Below are positions 47,601 to 55,072 of a stretch of 64,000 bases of DNA, in pieces (the stretch's first letter is position 1; each line of letters begins with the position of its first letter). The DNA is from Acetobacterium bakii (lineage in GTDB: Bacteria; Bacillota; Clostridia; Eubacteriales; Eubacteriaceae). Both the position numbers and the translations under genes were made by a program. Where the stretch lies: the NCBI RefSeq assembly GCF_001263355.1, contig NZ_LGYO01000011.1:62001-126000 (forward strand), given 5' to 3'. The notes under the pieces are model-generated. The model saw nothing but the letters and a program-made list of their open reading frames with translations. It was not told the DNA's origin and ran no database searches.

Positions 47601-48421
47601 ACCAATTTGACGGTTGGTTTGTCAATGGAGTCAGTGCCAGTACCGATGCCAGCTGGACTTTTAGTGCAGCGAGCGATCTTGCCGCAGAGGCCCATTTCTC
47701 ATTAAATCCTCCGGGTATTAATGAAGTGGATCGCTATCAACCCATTTTGCAGAATAATTCGGGGTTAAATGTAACGGCAACTGGTGATTTGCAAAGCATT
47801 TTAACCGGCCCAGATATTCAAAAGGATACAACGGCATATGCCCAATTAATATTAGATAAAATCGAGCTGTCGGACATCGGTATTTGGGATCAGCGCCTGA
47901 TTGAAAATATTGCTAATGGACAGAGGGTGGGACTATATCTCAACATCCGCTTAAATATGCTGCTGTTTAATTACCTGTTAAACAGCTATGGCGTTAAGGA
48001 ATTGTCTGAGCTCAACCAACCACTTCAAATGTCCATTGATATTGGCAATTTAATCAATGAGGGCACGGACTTTAGGTTGATTCGAATTCACAATGGTGTG
48101 GTACAAGAGATTCCATCTCAATTGAATGGGTCGATTTTAAGTTTTGGATCCCAATATTTTAGCACCTTTGCCGTTGTTTATACTCCGGTTGCTGAAATAG
48201 CAGCACCTCCTGATTCAAATACCGGTGGTTTAGGATCGAGTGCTAATGAGACCGGCTTGGGCTCCAATAATCCAAGCGCAGTTACCATCAAAAAGACCGC
48301 CTCCGTTGAAAATCCCAAAACAGGAGAACCAGTCGCCCATGATTGGCTCCTGTCGGGATTGCTGCTTTCACTGCTTTTAGGTGCGGGCATACACATCAAA
48401 AAAAGAAAAGCTTCTAAATAA
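38606..48421 (+). CDS. giant InlB-B-repeat cell-wall surface protein with NPKTG sorting signal
   Basis: A 3271-residue exported protein. A signal peptide (residues 1-28, ending AVFAQEA) is followed by some 35-40 divergent InlB B-repeat (Flg_new-like) units of 65-80 residues with the pattern GGTV.G.G.Y..G..VTLTATP..GY.F.GW, each closing in ...T.F..TLTA.F. A hydrophobic stretch (FFATIASLAAIAAGIAAAIY, near residue 1580) and an acidic DPDPDDNN linker divide the protein. Near residues 3030-3190 there is a separate non-repeat domain. The C-terminus has NPKTGEP, a membrane helix and KKRK, a sortase signal. It is probably an adhesin or biofilm matrix protein; no sortase gene is in the window. AAAGGAG precedes the start. 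Confidence 0.93.
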   Translation: MKFLKNLALMLSLVLVLNTILPQAAVFAQEASNNLEINGSTVNVTLTDFNPAFGTVTLSSGGQTGPGVYPKGSILTINAVANPGYEVYLVYASMGGRIFETPLPVSNQQLDADTVISVAFISDSQPVSTANVYYQGLPAQFGSMSVSGSDGQTGNGDYPMGSTLNVDVKTINGYVVTSIVAYFDKGYTQHFDNTTSASFILTGDVTIEAQVVGGYNIVVESSDPTRGTVFNETGSYSSLDSVYLCATGNPGYECTGYYFIDANNQTAYTAYTEPVYVPVTESGTYQMIFGPTICTVAAVSAGNGTVIGGGNVANGSKVTLTATPNAGYKFSQWTDENTVVVGTNPTLSITVTDNGKYTASFVPDTVEIQVSADPTGGGTVSGSGTYVSGTSVTLTATPAENYCFVQWINPQTQAVISKKSNYTFTASAATSGQYSAVFEVKMIPVQISKVASPASLQSITVMPAAGNYASGTVLPLEARWTGSAVTFLGWYANGVLLSSEINFNYTVTEPVLITAVFDTDWGSVIVFGNPFSSRTVDIDIQPIGTSLNYNGQSDNYDFVNWTNPAGAVVSSNPNLDVEVQTGLQTFIANVTPKIFTISVIETPTRGGTVQVTSDSSIPYGKNATVEATASPGYSFNSWTDGDTGQIMSTTPTYTFGPEKNTNLVAHFTQNTYALDLTADPSDGGTVVGSADNLTYGQVVNIQAIPNDEYNFNGWVDEYGNTVSTSAKYSVTIVGNMSLTATFSEIQYPISATANPSEGGTVTGSGSFVNGAAVTLNATPSPNYNFIRWTLGDSELAVSSSPQYSFTASEATQGNYTAVFELKSYSVDISLLAQASVADQVTITPQSGLYSYGTVLPLDAVVTVPNPALRFLGWYENGKELSKDQNFDYTVTQATKLSAIFVTDYGVIISYGDPLGIQPPDVIIAPMYENKTISAATNLPYNFVNWTDSDGNICTDSNGHPYTISQLPVTVGPDWVKTYVAHYAPKSFNVSVVEKTPGGTASASRISLLYGEWLTVTAVPDPGYVFVNWTDIPTGNVFSRNPNWTFLPADNVNLQANFSQIAYTVDLNADAEGGGTVAWADYPTDGPYYGDIITAVATPDPNFVFDGWVNAAGDIVTGDSSLNYTVTGNDTLTGAFHASQNTITAVANPATMGTATGGAVYNYKDQATLTATPNTGFGFINWTNSLDDTVITTPSLVLDVAEDITYTANFEILPCPVTLNFIDPSRSAYGNVEMKVSRVDANGNMDLMPDGTVPIYGDQVVLTATPNTTIPNVLFKDYLDGNTGVLITYDAVYTIAAIAEPMDIQYDFVQEYTVVVPVSAEWTDNYQRNRLPGVFPQVTQFPNAQVSGNFKDSVTLNYGTVDPNLVFDGWYTDTDTPVLVSSELSFSYQLLDTTPLIAKLHLKDIGIPVENAFTSEGSVPGVDLIGGEVSGNGYRNVGETFNISASVDADYSFENWTQGTEKLSKTTSFTYIAAGQPGIDAIPLQANYSPKSCYLTVTANPKAGGNAAPSGYYPYGTLVTVSQGNQADYKFSHFEDEKGKTLTSAVPNNKAGTINLYITGNTTVVAVYNKSNGDTATEIVKFFATIASLAAIAAGIAAAIYLGEEELLADAEIEAAEVAFELLEDIAAGITDDDPDPDPDDNNHVTITTIATPAEAGMAIGGEAYRVGEMAVLKATANPGWVFENWTCSDALKVIDDPLAESMSFFVNETEKGSIYTAHFKEEFTITTNATPEVGGTVTATHTVVSGEPATVTATANENYIFDGWYENELLVSPDEIYTLDAVLSDHILTAQFELGANVNLTCDPVSMDEFITLSGNGLNKIGEEVTVTAVLDPEQTDNYIFKGWYAALTDEVPLSTEAIYTFILEEDTTLIASYEGAVTITTNALPDDGGTVTLTQEAVIGDTVTLTATPAEGYVCDGWFEDEAQVSEDETYTFEAATDRTLTAQFELGANVTLTSDPLEMEPLVTLTGDGCRKIGEETTVTAVLDEDQTENYIFNGWYASLADDVALSTSETYTFILEEDTTLIASYKENSFTVDVTSEDVTMGTVSQTGTNPYKLSDSVTVTAVSEKGYKFAYWSNGNSVSVSQLAEYTFDVTDDETLIANFVGNSVKIQVQCDYVEGGTVTSDDVDIPETGLVTTAGESITLKAEEKKDYEFEGWYENGKKVEKKDTYTFVAEKDRTLVAAFSHKGLWLLAFPDPIEGGRVYKIHQTSETKDEFYLNAVPLTGYEFVGWYDILGIKVCDTPEYDFVGYIDHIIFGKFKPIQYNVSVDIESAQGGTVSGTGTSDYGKPVTLTATPKLGYVFNGYSDSTGSLVCADAVYTFTIREDVQLTANFSPQTYNVTATVNDPNLGSVSDAGTYPAGESVSLEASPVAGARLVGWFENGQCVSQESTYTFTATADRNLEVDFSNEAFVLTIMADPVSGGSVSGEGGYNPSSEADQASISAIPSPGYAFTAWIDAETGEQVSILSSDAITLTKDTNLTAVFTPNIYQVNVTSGDGGSATGNGSYNFGQAVTLSARADMGYAFAGWMMTDTEGNQSCISPDLDYTFNLNEDWINNSPINISATFKNTKGALIIPLAQEYLRGNIARGYHLDATVGDTTTVEAIPGYGYEFTNWTDIKGNVLSQDAVYTFIVAGDTVLMAHFKSTETVKLTVTEESILQGKAFLVGAAIAGEKEVESGQYVMVYAVAYPGNKFLHWVNQNGLKVSNARCHLFRISEDTTLTAVFEKTTHDIRANVDPERIGYVFGQKTYTYGDTAMLTAIPLKSHYILAYWSDENGRIKGAVSPVFRPVVNGTKTYTAHFIKVEHEITATAVPAQGGTAAGGGFYADGDSVTLTATANEGYQFDGWFVNEVCKSTDENWSFSVSSHLAAEAHFSLIPPVVVPYLVTAIAVPDQGGTVTGVGSFNPGDLVTLTATANDGYQFDGWFVDGVSASSDTSWTFSAASNLAAEAHFSLIPPVVVTYQVRATAVPDQGGIIIGGGSFNPGDPVTLSATTNDGYQFDGWFVNGVSASTDASWTFSAASDLAAEAHFSLNPPGINEVDRYQPILQNNSGLNVTATGDLQSILTGPDIQKDTTAYAQLILDKIELSDIGIWDQRLIENIANGQRVGLYLNIRLNMLLFNYLLNSYGVKELSELNQPLQMSIDIGNLINEGTDFRLIRIHNGVVQEIPSQLNGSILSFGSQYFSTFAVVYTPVAEIAAPPDSNTGGLGSSANETGLGSNNPSAVTIKKTASVENPKTGEPVAHDWLLSGLLLSLLLGAGIHIKKRKASK
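43766..44699 (+). repeat. tandem duplication of a two-unit block within the surface-protein gene
   Basis: Residues encoded by about 43769-44231 and 44235-44697 are near copies of one another (each about 154 residues: TITTNA.P..GGTVT... then ELGANV.LT.DP...IGEE.TVTAVLD..QT.NYIF.GWYA.L). The similarity is much higher than between other units, so the duplication is recent. Confidence 0.85.
47026..47715 (+). repeat. three near-identical 75-80-residue units at the 3' part of the surface-protein gene
   Basis: Three units carry the same GYQFDGWFV core, followed by AAEAHFSL and PP linkers, and keep high DNA identity (for example GATGGCTATCAATTTGACGG in two of them). These are the most recent repeats in the gene, and copy number may differ between strains. 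Confidence 0.9.
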
Positions 48422-48445
48422 AATCATAATAGCCGCTTAAAAAAC

Positions 48446-48492
48446 AAAAACGCTGACCCGGATGCATGACGCATCAAGGTCAGTGTTTTTAT
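48446..48492 (+). terminator. intrinsic terminator after the surface-protein gene
   Basis: Stem AAAAACGCTGACC (48446-48458) with GGTCAGTGTTTTT (48478-48490) and inner GGATGC/GCATC pairing, ending in a T-run. Confidence 0.88.
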
Positions 48493-48661
48493 TAGCTTGC
48501 AGCTAATTTTCAAACGCCATAATCAGCTTAGGTTCACTTGTTATTGGACAGGAATTGTTTTATAATAAGTTGAATGAAAGCAAAATGACGTCTTCACAGG
48601 CGGTAATAATGTCTGTGTGAAATAAGAATAACTTAAAAATCATATGAAAGGAAGAAAGAAA

Positions 48662-49372
48662 ATGAAAGTAACGGTGATCAATGGAAATACCCGCCATGGC
48701 AGCACCTGGCATTGCATGGATTTATTAAAACAGGAACTTTCCCGATACGAAGCCATTGAAGTCACAGAATTCTATATGCCAAGGGACATGCCGCACTTTT
48801 GTAAGGGCTGTTTTTCCTGCTTTTTAAACGGGGAGGAAACATGTCCGCACGCGGAAAGTATTGATCCGATTGTGAAGGCGATGGAAGAGGCGGACCTGGT
48901 GGTACTGACCTCGCCGGTTTATGGAATGGATGTGTCCGGGCAGTTAAAGGCCCTGCTCGATCATTTGTGTTTTATGTGGCTGAGTCATCGGCCCAACCCG
49001 AAAATGTTTAATACGGTCGGGCTGAGCATTTCCACCACCGCCGGTGCCGGGCTTTCCCACACCACAAAAACCATGCAGAACAGTTTGAAATTCTGGGGGC
49101 TTAAAAAACGATTTGCCCTCAAAGAACCGGTTTCGGCAATGAAATGGGACGAGGTTCCGACTAAAAACAAGGCAAAAATAAGACGGGATGTTGCGCTCAC
49201 GGCAAAAAAGATCGCTGAAAAGGTTAGTAATATTGAAAAGCAGCCGTCCCCTTTATTTAGAAGATTCATGTTTAAAATGATGTTGGGAATGATGAAAAAA
49301 AACACCTGGAATCCAACGGATAGAAATCACTGGGAAGCCCAGGGCTGGCTGAGCGGCGAGAAACCCTTTTAA
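48662..49372 (+). CDS. NADPH-dependent FMN reductase-like flavodoxin-fold protein
   Basis: A 236-residue flavoprotein. The FMN phosphate loop is INGNTRHGSTW (near residue 5-15), and the loop LTSPVYGMDVSGQLKALLDH is typical for the iron-sulfur flavoprotein/NAD(P)H:FMN reductase group. Cysteines in CKGCFSCFLNGEETCPH (about residues 44-60) could bind a 4Fe-4S cluster as in Isf proteins. The start at 48662 is chosen because GAAAGGAAG lies before it. Palindromic element E follows. Confidence 0.88.
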   Translation: MKVTVINGNTRHGSTWHCMDLLKQELSRYEAIEVTEFYMPRDMPHFCKGCFSCFLNGEETCPHAESIDPIVKAMEEADLVVLTSPVYGMDVSGQLKALLDHLCFMWLSHRPNPKMFNTVGLSISTTAGAGLSHTTKTMQNSLKFWGLKKRFALKEPVSAMKWDEVPTKNKAKIRRDVALTAKKIAEKVSNIEKQPSPLFRRFMFKMMLGMMKKNTWNPTDRNHWEAQGWLSGEKPF

Positions 49373-49403
49373 TAAAAAGGGTCTGAGTGGATACATAGTA
49401 ATG

Positions 49404-49525
49404 TGACAAACCTTGTTGCGGATTTTTAATTCATCAGGTTGTGTGCATCAAGGCGAACAGGCGATAGCCTGTACGATCTTGCAGCACACAACGATAAATA
49501 AATGTCCGCGACGAGGTTTGTCGAC
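49404..49525. repeat. palindromic element, copy E (diverged stems)
   Basis: Same architecture as copies A-D with different stem sequences. The outer stem TGACAAACCTTGTTGCGGA pairs with TCCGCGACGAGGTTTGTCG (allowing G-T), the middle stem is GTTGTGTGC/GCACACAAC, and the inner hairpin GGCGAACAGGC/GCCTGTACG is unchanged. The CATG/CATG pair of copy B is CAAG/CTTG here. Confidence 0.88.
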
Positions 49526-49619
49526 ACGCAGAACCTTTATTAATAAAAAGTTTTATCTATCATTTAATGGGTATCTAAAATTAAGTAAGTGTATTAGCTA
49601 AAAAAAGAGGAGGAATCAA

Positions 49620-49952
49620 ATGGGGTTTGTAAGGGCAACGGATACGACTGGCTTAAGTGTTGGTAATAAAAAAATGGTTGTGGTGGATGGCAAAGAGATT
49701 CTTTTGACCAATATTGATGGTTCATATTATGCAATAGCCAACAGATGTCCCCATATGGGTGGGTCACTGGTTAAAGGTATCCTGGAGGATGGCATTATAA
49801 CCTGTCCCCGGCACGGTTCAAAATTCGATGTGAAAACAGGCAGGGCTGTGGGAGGTCCAACGATATTATTTATGAAGTTTAAAGTAAAGGATGACAGAAG
49901 TTATCCGGTAAAGCTTGAAGGCAGCGATATATTCATAGACTTAGAGAAATAA
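49620..49952 (+). CDS. Rieske [2Fe-2S] ferredoxin
   Basis: A 110-residue soluble Rieske protein with the two cluster boxes CPHMGG (about residues 43-48) and CPRHG (about 61-65). Such proteins carry electrons to ring-hydroxylating oxygenases or, in anaerobes, serve less understood redox steps. GAGGAGG precedes the start. It is 11 bases upstream of a lipoprotein gene. Confidence 0.92.
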   Translation: MGFVRATDTTGLSVGNKKMVVVDGKEILLTNIDGSYYAIANRCPHMGGSLVKGILEDGIITCPRHGSKFDVKTGRAVGGPTILFMKFKVKDDRSYPVKLEGSDIFIDLEK

Positions 49953-49963
49953 AGGAGAATGTT

Positions 49964-50536
49964 ATGCTAAAACTTAAATCACTGACAATTATTTTGGCAA
50001 CACTGTTAATTGGGGTTGTAATCTCTGGGTGCGCGGGAACAACGGGTGCAGGCAATCAGGGGAAGATAACCGAGGATACGGTTTTTGAGTTCTATAACAA
50101 GGTCCAGCTTGATCAGACAAAGGAACAGGTTGATGCAGCGGTGGGTGTTGCCCCAACAGAAAGTACCCAGCTGGAAAAATTATATTCCTATACAAATGAA
50201 GAAACAGGTTTCGGGGTAAGTGTTCTTATTAATGAAACTGGTCAGGTAACCAGTAAAACCCTTATTTATCCAGCTCGGGGAGATTTAGCGTTTATGACCA
50301 GCCAACCGGTTACCCAGGAGCAGTCGGATCAAATAACAAAGGGAATGACATTTGATGAGATTAAAAGCTTGCTGGGCGGAGAAGGAATTGAAGTTAGCAG
50401 CACTCAAATTCCTTTTGACGAGAATAAAGTGAGCACTATCCGGATTTGGGTTAACGACGATGGATCTATGATTCAGGTTGTTTTTGGAACCGACGGTACA
50501 GCAACCGGTGCTATTTTTTTTAATGCCCAAGCTTAA
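49964..50536 (+). CDS. lipoprotein of unknown function (possible DUF3862/BLIP-like fold)
   Basis: A 190-residue lipoprotein with a type II signal peptide and lipobox ISGC (Cys24). Two repeated half-domains follow (FYNKVQLDQTKEQVDAAVG and ITKGMTFDEIKSLLGGEG), the pattern of the small BLIP/SmpA-like fold, each with a beta hairpin. AAAGGAG precedes the start. Co-transcribed with the Rieske gene. Function is unknown. Confidence 0.82.
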   Translation: MLKLKSLTIILATLLIGVVISGCAGTTGAGNQGKITEDTVFEFYNKVQLDQTKEQVDAAVGVAPTESTQLEKLYSYTNEETGFGVSVLINETGQVTSKTLIYPARGDLAFMTSQPVTQEQSDQITKGMTFDEIKSLLGGEGIEVSSTQIPFDENKVSTIRIWVNDDGSMIQVVFGTDGTATGAIFFNAQA

Positions 50537-50577
50537 AAATATGGCCTTTTAAAATGATACTAAACACTGCTTATAAA

Positions 50578-50628
50578 AAAATCCTGATGCTCATAGCATG
50601 CTATGAGCATCAGGCGCTTTTTATTGGA
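50578..50628 (+). terminator. intrinsic terminator between convergent genes
   Basis: CTGATGCTCATAGCATGCTATGAGCATCAG is split as a 15-base inverted repeat (CTGATGCTCATAGCA/TGCTATGAGCATCAG), followed by TTTTTATT. It sits between the lipoprotein gene and the convergent GGDEF-EAL gene. Confidence 0.9.
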
Positions 50629-50630
50629 TA

Positions 50631-52982
50631 TCAGTTGCTTATTAGTTTTTCAAATTCACTTGCGGTCATGGGTTTATGGAAATAATAGCCTTGAATTTCG
50701 CCGCACTTAATGTCTTTTAAAAACAAAAACTGTTCTTTGGTTTCAACGCCTTCCGCAATGACTTTCAATCCTAAAATTTCAGATAAATTGACGATGATTT
50801 TGGCAATGATCCCGTTATCTTTTTCAGGGTAATCTTTGATAAACTCTCTGTCGATTTTTAATTTATCGAATTCAAGCTTTCTAAGGTAACTCAGCGATGA
50901 GTAACCAGTTCCAAAATCATCGATGGATATTTTAACACCCAGGTTTTTGATTTTTTTCAATTCGGTTCTTATGGTATCTAAATTCTCAACCAAAACATTT
51001 TCGGTTATTTCTATTTCCAAAAATTCACCGGGTAGCGAGTATTTCATGAGTAATTGCAGAATTATTTCTGCCATATTGGTTTTCTTAAACTGTATGGGTG
51101 AAATATTTACTCCTACAACAAGGTTTTTATGAGTGGTATCCTGCCATTTTTTATTCTGTTTAATGGCTTCTTCCAGCACCCAATTACCAATGGGAATAAT
51201 TAAATCTGTTTTTTCGGCTACTGGAATAAAAGCTCCCGGTCCCACATTTCCTAATTCAGGATTATGCCATCTTAGTAAGGCTTCCATTCCAATTATTTCT
51301 CCGGTTTCGGTGATGACCTGGGGCTGATAATTCAAACTCAGCTCATTTTTTTCAAGTGCGCTTCTAAGATGGGTTTCAAGCTTCAGGTTTTTCAGATAGC
51401 GCTCTTTTATTTCTTTAGCATAATAGACATAGGCATTATTACCGGTTTGAACAGAATAATTTTTGGCAATATTCGCATATTCAATTAAATTGTTGACGTC
51501 AACACTATGTTCCTGGAACATTGATATTCCGATTGATACGTTGAGATAAATTTTTTCGTTATTGATGATAATGGCTTCATTGAGTGAGGCAATGAGCTTA
51601 TTTGTAAAATGATCAACATCCAGTTTATTGTCAGCCTTGACCCGGGCAATGGCAAATTCATCCTTGTGAAATTTTGCCAGGAGATCTTCGGCGGCTAAAA
51701 ACATCTTTATGCGGTGAGCGGTTTCTTTTAGAATGTCAAGTCCATTTTTCATACCTAAATTATTATAGAGGTTATTAAAGTTTGTTATTTGTAAGGTTAT
51801 AATGGCAATATGATCATATTGTTTAATCAGATCTCCCATGGTTTTCTCAAATAGAGATTGATTGGCAAGTCCGGTATTTTCATCATAATTTTTAATTTTT
51901 TTGATCGCTTCTTCACGATCTTTAATGACGGTCAGATCTTCTGTTTTTAAAAATAAAAGAAACGCGATGATATAACTGATGATGATTAAAGCAATAACGA
52001 TAAGAATAGTACCGACAATAATCGCTCTGGTGGTATCGTTGTTTAATAGACCTAAGTTGGTCAAAGGATAATAATAAATCAAATGCCACTGAAGATTTTC
52101 ATATAAATCAGCAGGGTGTTGGGTAGTATAATAGTACAAATTGTCATGGTCCTCATAATAACCGGAAGTATTTGCTTCAATTGTCTGCCAGAAAATGGGT
52201 TTATCCACTTTAAACGATAATTCGCTGCCAGTGTCATACATAAAAGAAAAATTCTTGCTCGTTTGATCACTCAGCAGGTAAAAGCCCTGGTTATTTAATA
52301 ACAGGGTATGCATATCAAAATTGTTTTTTGAATCATTGGCGATTTGATTCAAAAGATTTTGGGCCAGGTAATTAAGAACCAGAATTCCGACTTTCTCATT
52401 TTTTTCATTATACATGGGGGCAACCAGTCGGATGACTGGTTTGGCAGGGGTTTCGAGGGCAGTATTTTCAATATTTAAATCCATTGGCGAAATATAAATA
52501 TCACCCTGGTTTAAGGTCATTCCCGCGGTAAAATAATATCGATCACCCTTATACTGCAAATTATTTTCAGAAACGGTTTGTGAACCACCGCTGTCGTAAT
52601 TGACGCGCACGGTTTCAAAGCCGCTGTTATTAATAACTCGGAGTTGATCGTAAACGCCATTGTTCATTGCTATATTTGACAGCATCCGGGCGATGGCGGT
52701 GAGATTTTCCTCATTGTCAGGACTAGTATAATAGGACTTTATTTCATTGGAATTTATAATGACGTTAATATCGGAGTAAATTCGATTAAAGATTGAGTTG
52801 ATGTTTGCGCTGACAATTTTAGAGTTTTCCAGCTGTCTGATTTTAATAATTTCCTTTTCAGTGTTTATGTTAATTTGGATCAGTGTATATGATAAAATTA
52901 AAATTATTATTAAGGAAGGTAAAAAAATTCGAATAAAATTAAAAAGTATTTTATGCGTTCGATTTTTGATCCATTTAATCAT
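50631..52982 (-). CDS. membrane GGDEF-EAL c-di-GMP phosphodiesterase
   Basis: A 783-residue protein. Two helices (about 10-32 and 325-347) enclose a large extracellular Cache-like sensor, followed by a degenerate GGDEF domain (HKDEF, residues 439-443) and an EAL domain (GMEALLRW with Glu567; DDFGTGYSSLSYL; the loop 6 acidic residues are kept). It should hydrolyse c-di-GMP, with the GGDEF part acting as regulator. Start 52982 is favoured by GGAGGTG at eight bases; an ATG at 53015 would place this site inside the coding region. Confidence 0.9.
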   Translation of the reverse strand: MIKWIKNRTHKILFNFIRIFLPSLIIILILSYTLIQININTEKEIIKIRQLENSKIVSANINSIFNRIYSDINVIINSNEIKSYYTSPDNEENLTAIARMLSNIAMNNGVYDQLRVINNSGFETVRVNYDSGGSQTVSENNLQYKGDRYYFTAGMTLNQGDIYISPMDLNIENTALETPAKPVIRLVAPMYNEKNEKVGILVLNYLAQNLLNQIANDSKNNFDMHTLLLNNQGFYLLSDQTSKNFSFMYDTGSELSFKVDKPIFWQTIEANTSGYYEDHDNLYYYTTQHPADLYENLQWHLIYYYPLTNLGLLNNDTTRAIIVGTILIVIALIIISYIIAFLLFLKTEDLTVIKDREEAIKKIKNYDENTGLANQSLFEKTMGDLIKQYDHIAIITLQITNFNNLYNNLGMKNGLDILKETAHRIKMFLAAEDLLAKFHKDEFAIARVKADNKLDVDHFTNKLIASLNEAIIINNEKIYLNVSIGISMFQEHSVDVNNLIEYANIAKNYSVQTGNNAYVYYAKEIKERYLKNLKLETHLRSALEKNELSLNYQPQVITETGEIIGMEALLRWHNPELGNVGPGAFIPVAEKTDLIIPIGNWVLEEAIKQNKKWQDTTHKNLVVGVNISPIQFKKTNMAEIILQLLMKYSLPGEFLEIEITENVLVENLDTIRTELKKIKNLGVKISIDDFGTGYSSLSYLRKLEFDKLKIDREFIKDYPEKDNGIIAKIIVNLSEILGLKVIAEGVETKEQFLFLKDIKCGEIQGYYFHKPMTASEFEKLISN

Positions 52983-53145
52983 AAAAATCACACCTCCACT
53001 AGGCATTTTAATCATTATACTAAATTAATAAGGAACTAGCAATTAATACTGGCTCATCTGAAAATGTTTGGTGGCGGTTAAGGCAGGAGTGGGATTTCCT
53101 GAAAGATAAGAATGGATTATAATTATTTTATAGTAGAAAGAGGTT

Positions 53146-53235
53146 ATGGAGATGATAACGAAAAATACTGGAAAAATTGCAAAAAACAATGATCAATGGC
53201 ATGGATCGACTAAACCAGAGGTGAAGGATGAATAA
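53146..53235 (+). CDS. 29-codon small ORF overlapping the next start
   Basis: ATG at 53146 follows AGAAAGAGG and opens a 29-residue ORF (MEMITKNTGKIAKNNDQWHG, then STKPEVKDE) whose stop TAA at 53233-53235 overlaps the ATG of the GGDEF-HD-GYP gene at 53228. The layout suggests translational coupling. TATAAT at 53118-53123 is a possible -10. A real peptide is not proven. Confidence 0.45.
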   Translation: MEMITKNTGKIAKNNDQWHGSTKPEVKDE

Positions 53236-54847
53236 GATGGACAATCTAGATGGAAAATCCAAAGTGTGTTTAACTTCAATGAAAGATTTGCGGCATCAGG
53301 CGGAAGAGTTGATCACGAAAAAACAAAGCTGGTTAAGCAACGACTTGCTGCCGATAGTGCCCGAAAACATCGGCCGAATTCTTCACGAATTGGAGGTTCA
53401 TCAGATTGAATTGGAACTGCAGAATGAGGAGCTTCGCTGCGCCCATCTGGAACTCGATCATGCTCGAGCCCGGTATTTTGATCTGTATGATCTGGCACCG
53501 GTAGGTTACCTTACACTGAGTGAAAACGGATTGATTTTGGAAGCCAACCTCATGACGGCAATTTTACTGGGTCTTGATCGCAAACTCTTAAAAGGAAATC
53601 CCATCCAAGAATTTGTGGCCTTTGAAGATCAGGATATTTATTATTTTTACAGAAAGCATCTTCTTGAAACCAAAGAGTTTCAGGAGTGCGAGTTACGGAT
53701 GGCAAAAAAAAATGGCGCATTATTCTGGGTCCACATGATTGCCACGCTTGCCAAGGATGAAGAAGGCGTTGTAGTCTGTCGGGTTGTGATCAATGAAATT
53801 TCCGAACGCAAAAAGGCGGAAAAAGAAATAAGTCACCTAAATTATTACGATTATCTTACCGGATTATACAATCGAAGATTTTACGAAGAAAAGTTAGTGG
53901 AACTAGATACGAAAAAAAATCTACCCATCACTTTGGTGATGATTGATATTAATGGTCTCAAGCTGATTAATGATTCTTTTGGACATCTGGTTGGTGATGA
54001 ACTTTTAAAACTGTCCGGTGCCACAATCGAAAAAGGATGTCGGGAGGGTGATATTGCTGCCAGACTGGGGGGTGATGAATTTGTTATTATATTCCCTAAA
54101 ACCAATGCCATTGAAGCAGAAAAAATTATTGCATCTATCCAAGACTATGCGGCGAAAGAAAAAATTGGTTCAATCAATTTGTCAATTTCTTTTGGACAGG
54201 GAACGAAGGTTACCGAGGATGAGAGCATTCAAGATATATTTAAAAATGCTGAAGATGATATGTATCGGCATAAGCTTTATGAAAGCGGCAGTACCAGAAG
54301 CCAGACCATTGGTCTTATTATGACCACGCTTTATGAGAAAAGCCCTCGGGAGATGCAGCATTCAAAAAGGGTCAGTGAAATTTGCATCGAGATTGCTACC
54401 TTGATGAATTTTGATGAGGATGCCATCAATCGAATTGGGATTGCCGGACTCATGCATGATATCGGGAAAATGGGAATCGATGAAAACATATTGAATAAGC
54501 CGGGAAAACTAAACCCTGATGAATGGAAAGAGATGCAAAGACATCCGGAAATTGGATATCGGATTTTAAGCTCGGCAAATGAATTTTCGGAAATGGCAAA
54601 ATATGTGCTTGAGCATCAGGAAAAATGGGACGGTAGCGGTTATCCAAAAGGACTTAAAGGTAAAACAATATCATTGGAAGCCAGGATTATCAGCGTTGCC
54701 GATGCCTACGATGCGATTACCAGTGATCGATCCTACCGAAAAAAAATAAGCGATGCAGATGCTATGAGTGAAATTAAAAAAAATGCCGGAACTCAATTTG
54801 ATCCTGATGTCGTTAGAATTTTTACGGAAAAGAGCACAGTAAAATAA
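53228..54847 (+). CDS. cytoplasmic PAS-GGDEF-HD-GYP c-di-GMP protein
   Basis: A 539-residue soluble protein. The N-terminal part (about 1-80) is helical and charged, with EVHQIELELQNEELR suggesting a coiled coil, then a PAS domain (about 85-195), GGDEF (residues 281-285, intact) and HD-GYP-like (His410-Asp411 in HDIGK; GSGYPKGLKG near residue 470). Lacking membrane helices, it should respond to cytoplasmic input. The gene is next to the c-di-GMP riboswitch and flagellar operon. Confidence 0.9.
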   Translation: MNKMDNLDGKSKVCLTSMKDLRHQAEELITKKQSWLSNDLLPIVPENIGRILHELEVHQIELELQNEELRCAHLELDHARARYFDLYDLAPVGYLTLSENGLILEANLMTAILLGLDRKLLKGNPIQEFVAFEDQDIYYFYRKHLLETKEFQECELRMAKKNGALFWVHMIATLAKDEEGVVVCRVVINEISERKKAEKEISHLNYYDYLTGLYNRRFYEEKLVELDTKKNLPITLVMIDINGLKLINDSFGHLVGDELLKLSGATIEKGCREGDIAARLGGDEFVIIFPKTNAIEAEKIIASIQDYAAKEKIGSINLSISFGQGTKVTEDESIQDIFKNAEDDMYRHKLYESGSTRSQTIGLIMTTLYEKSPREMQHSKRVSEICIEIATLMNFDEDAINRIGIAGLMHDIGKMGIDENILNKPGKLNPDEWKEMQRHPEIGYRILSSANEFSEMAKYVLEHQEKWDGSGYPKGLKGKTISLEARIISVADAYDAITSDRSYRKKISDADAMSEIKKNAGTQFDPDVVRIFTEKSTVK

Positions 54848-54983
54848 GACCCAACATAAGGTTCAACAAAGGGCAGGGTAAAGAAACGTAAGAATAAACT
54901 GAAACTGTAATTTTATAACGAAACCATGCAAATTATGTTTGAAGAAAAAAGGAACAAATACAGTAAAATACTACAATAAAAGC

Positions 54984-55028
54984 AATAAGTTCCGTTAAAG
55001 AAAGTTTAAAGGAACTTATTCTTTTTAA
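54984..55028 (+). terminator. intrinsic terminator after the GGDEF-HD-GYP gene
   Basis: Stem AATAAGTTCC (54984-54993) with GGAACTTATT (55011-55020), then CTTTTT. Confidence 0.75.
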
Positions 55029-55072
55029 CGGAATAAACTCCAATGTTTCCATGATTTTAAACGTTATTTATG

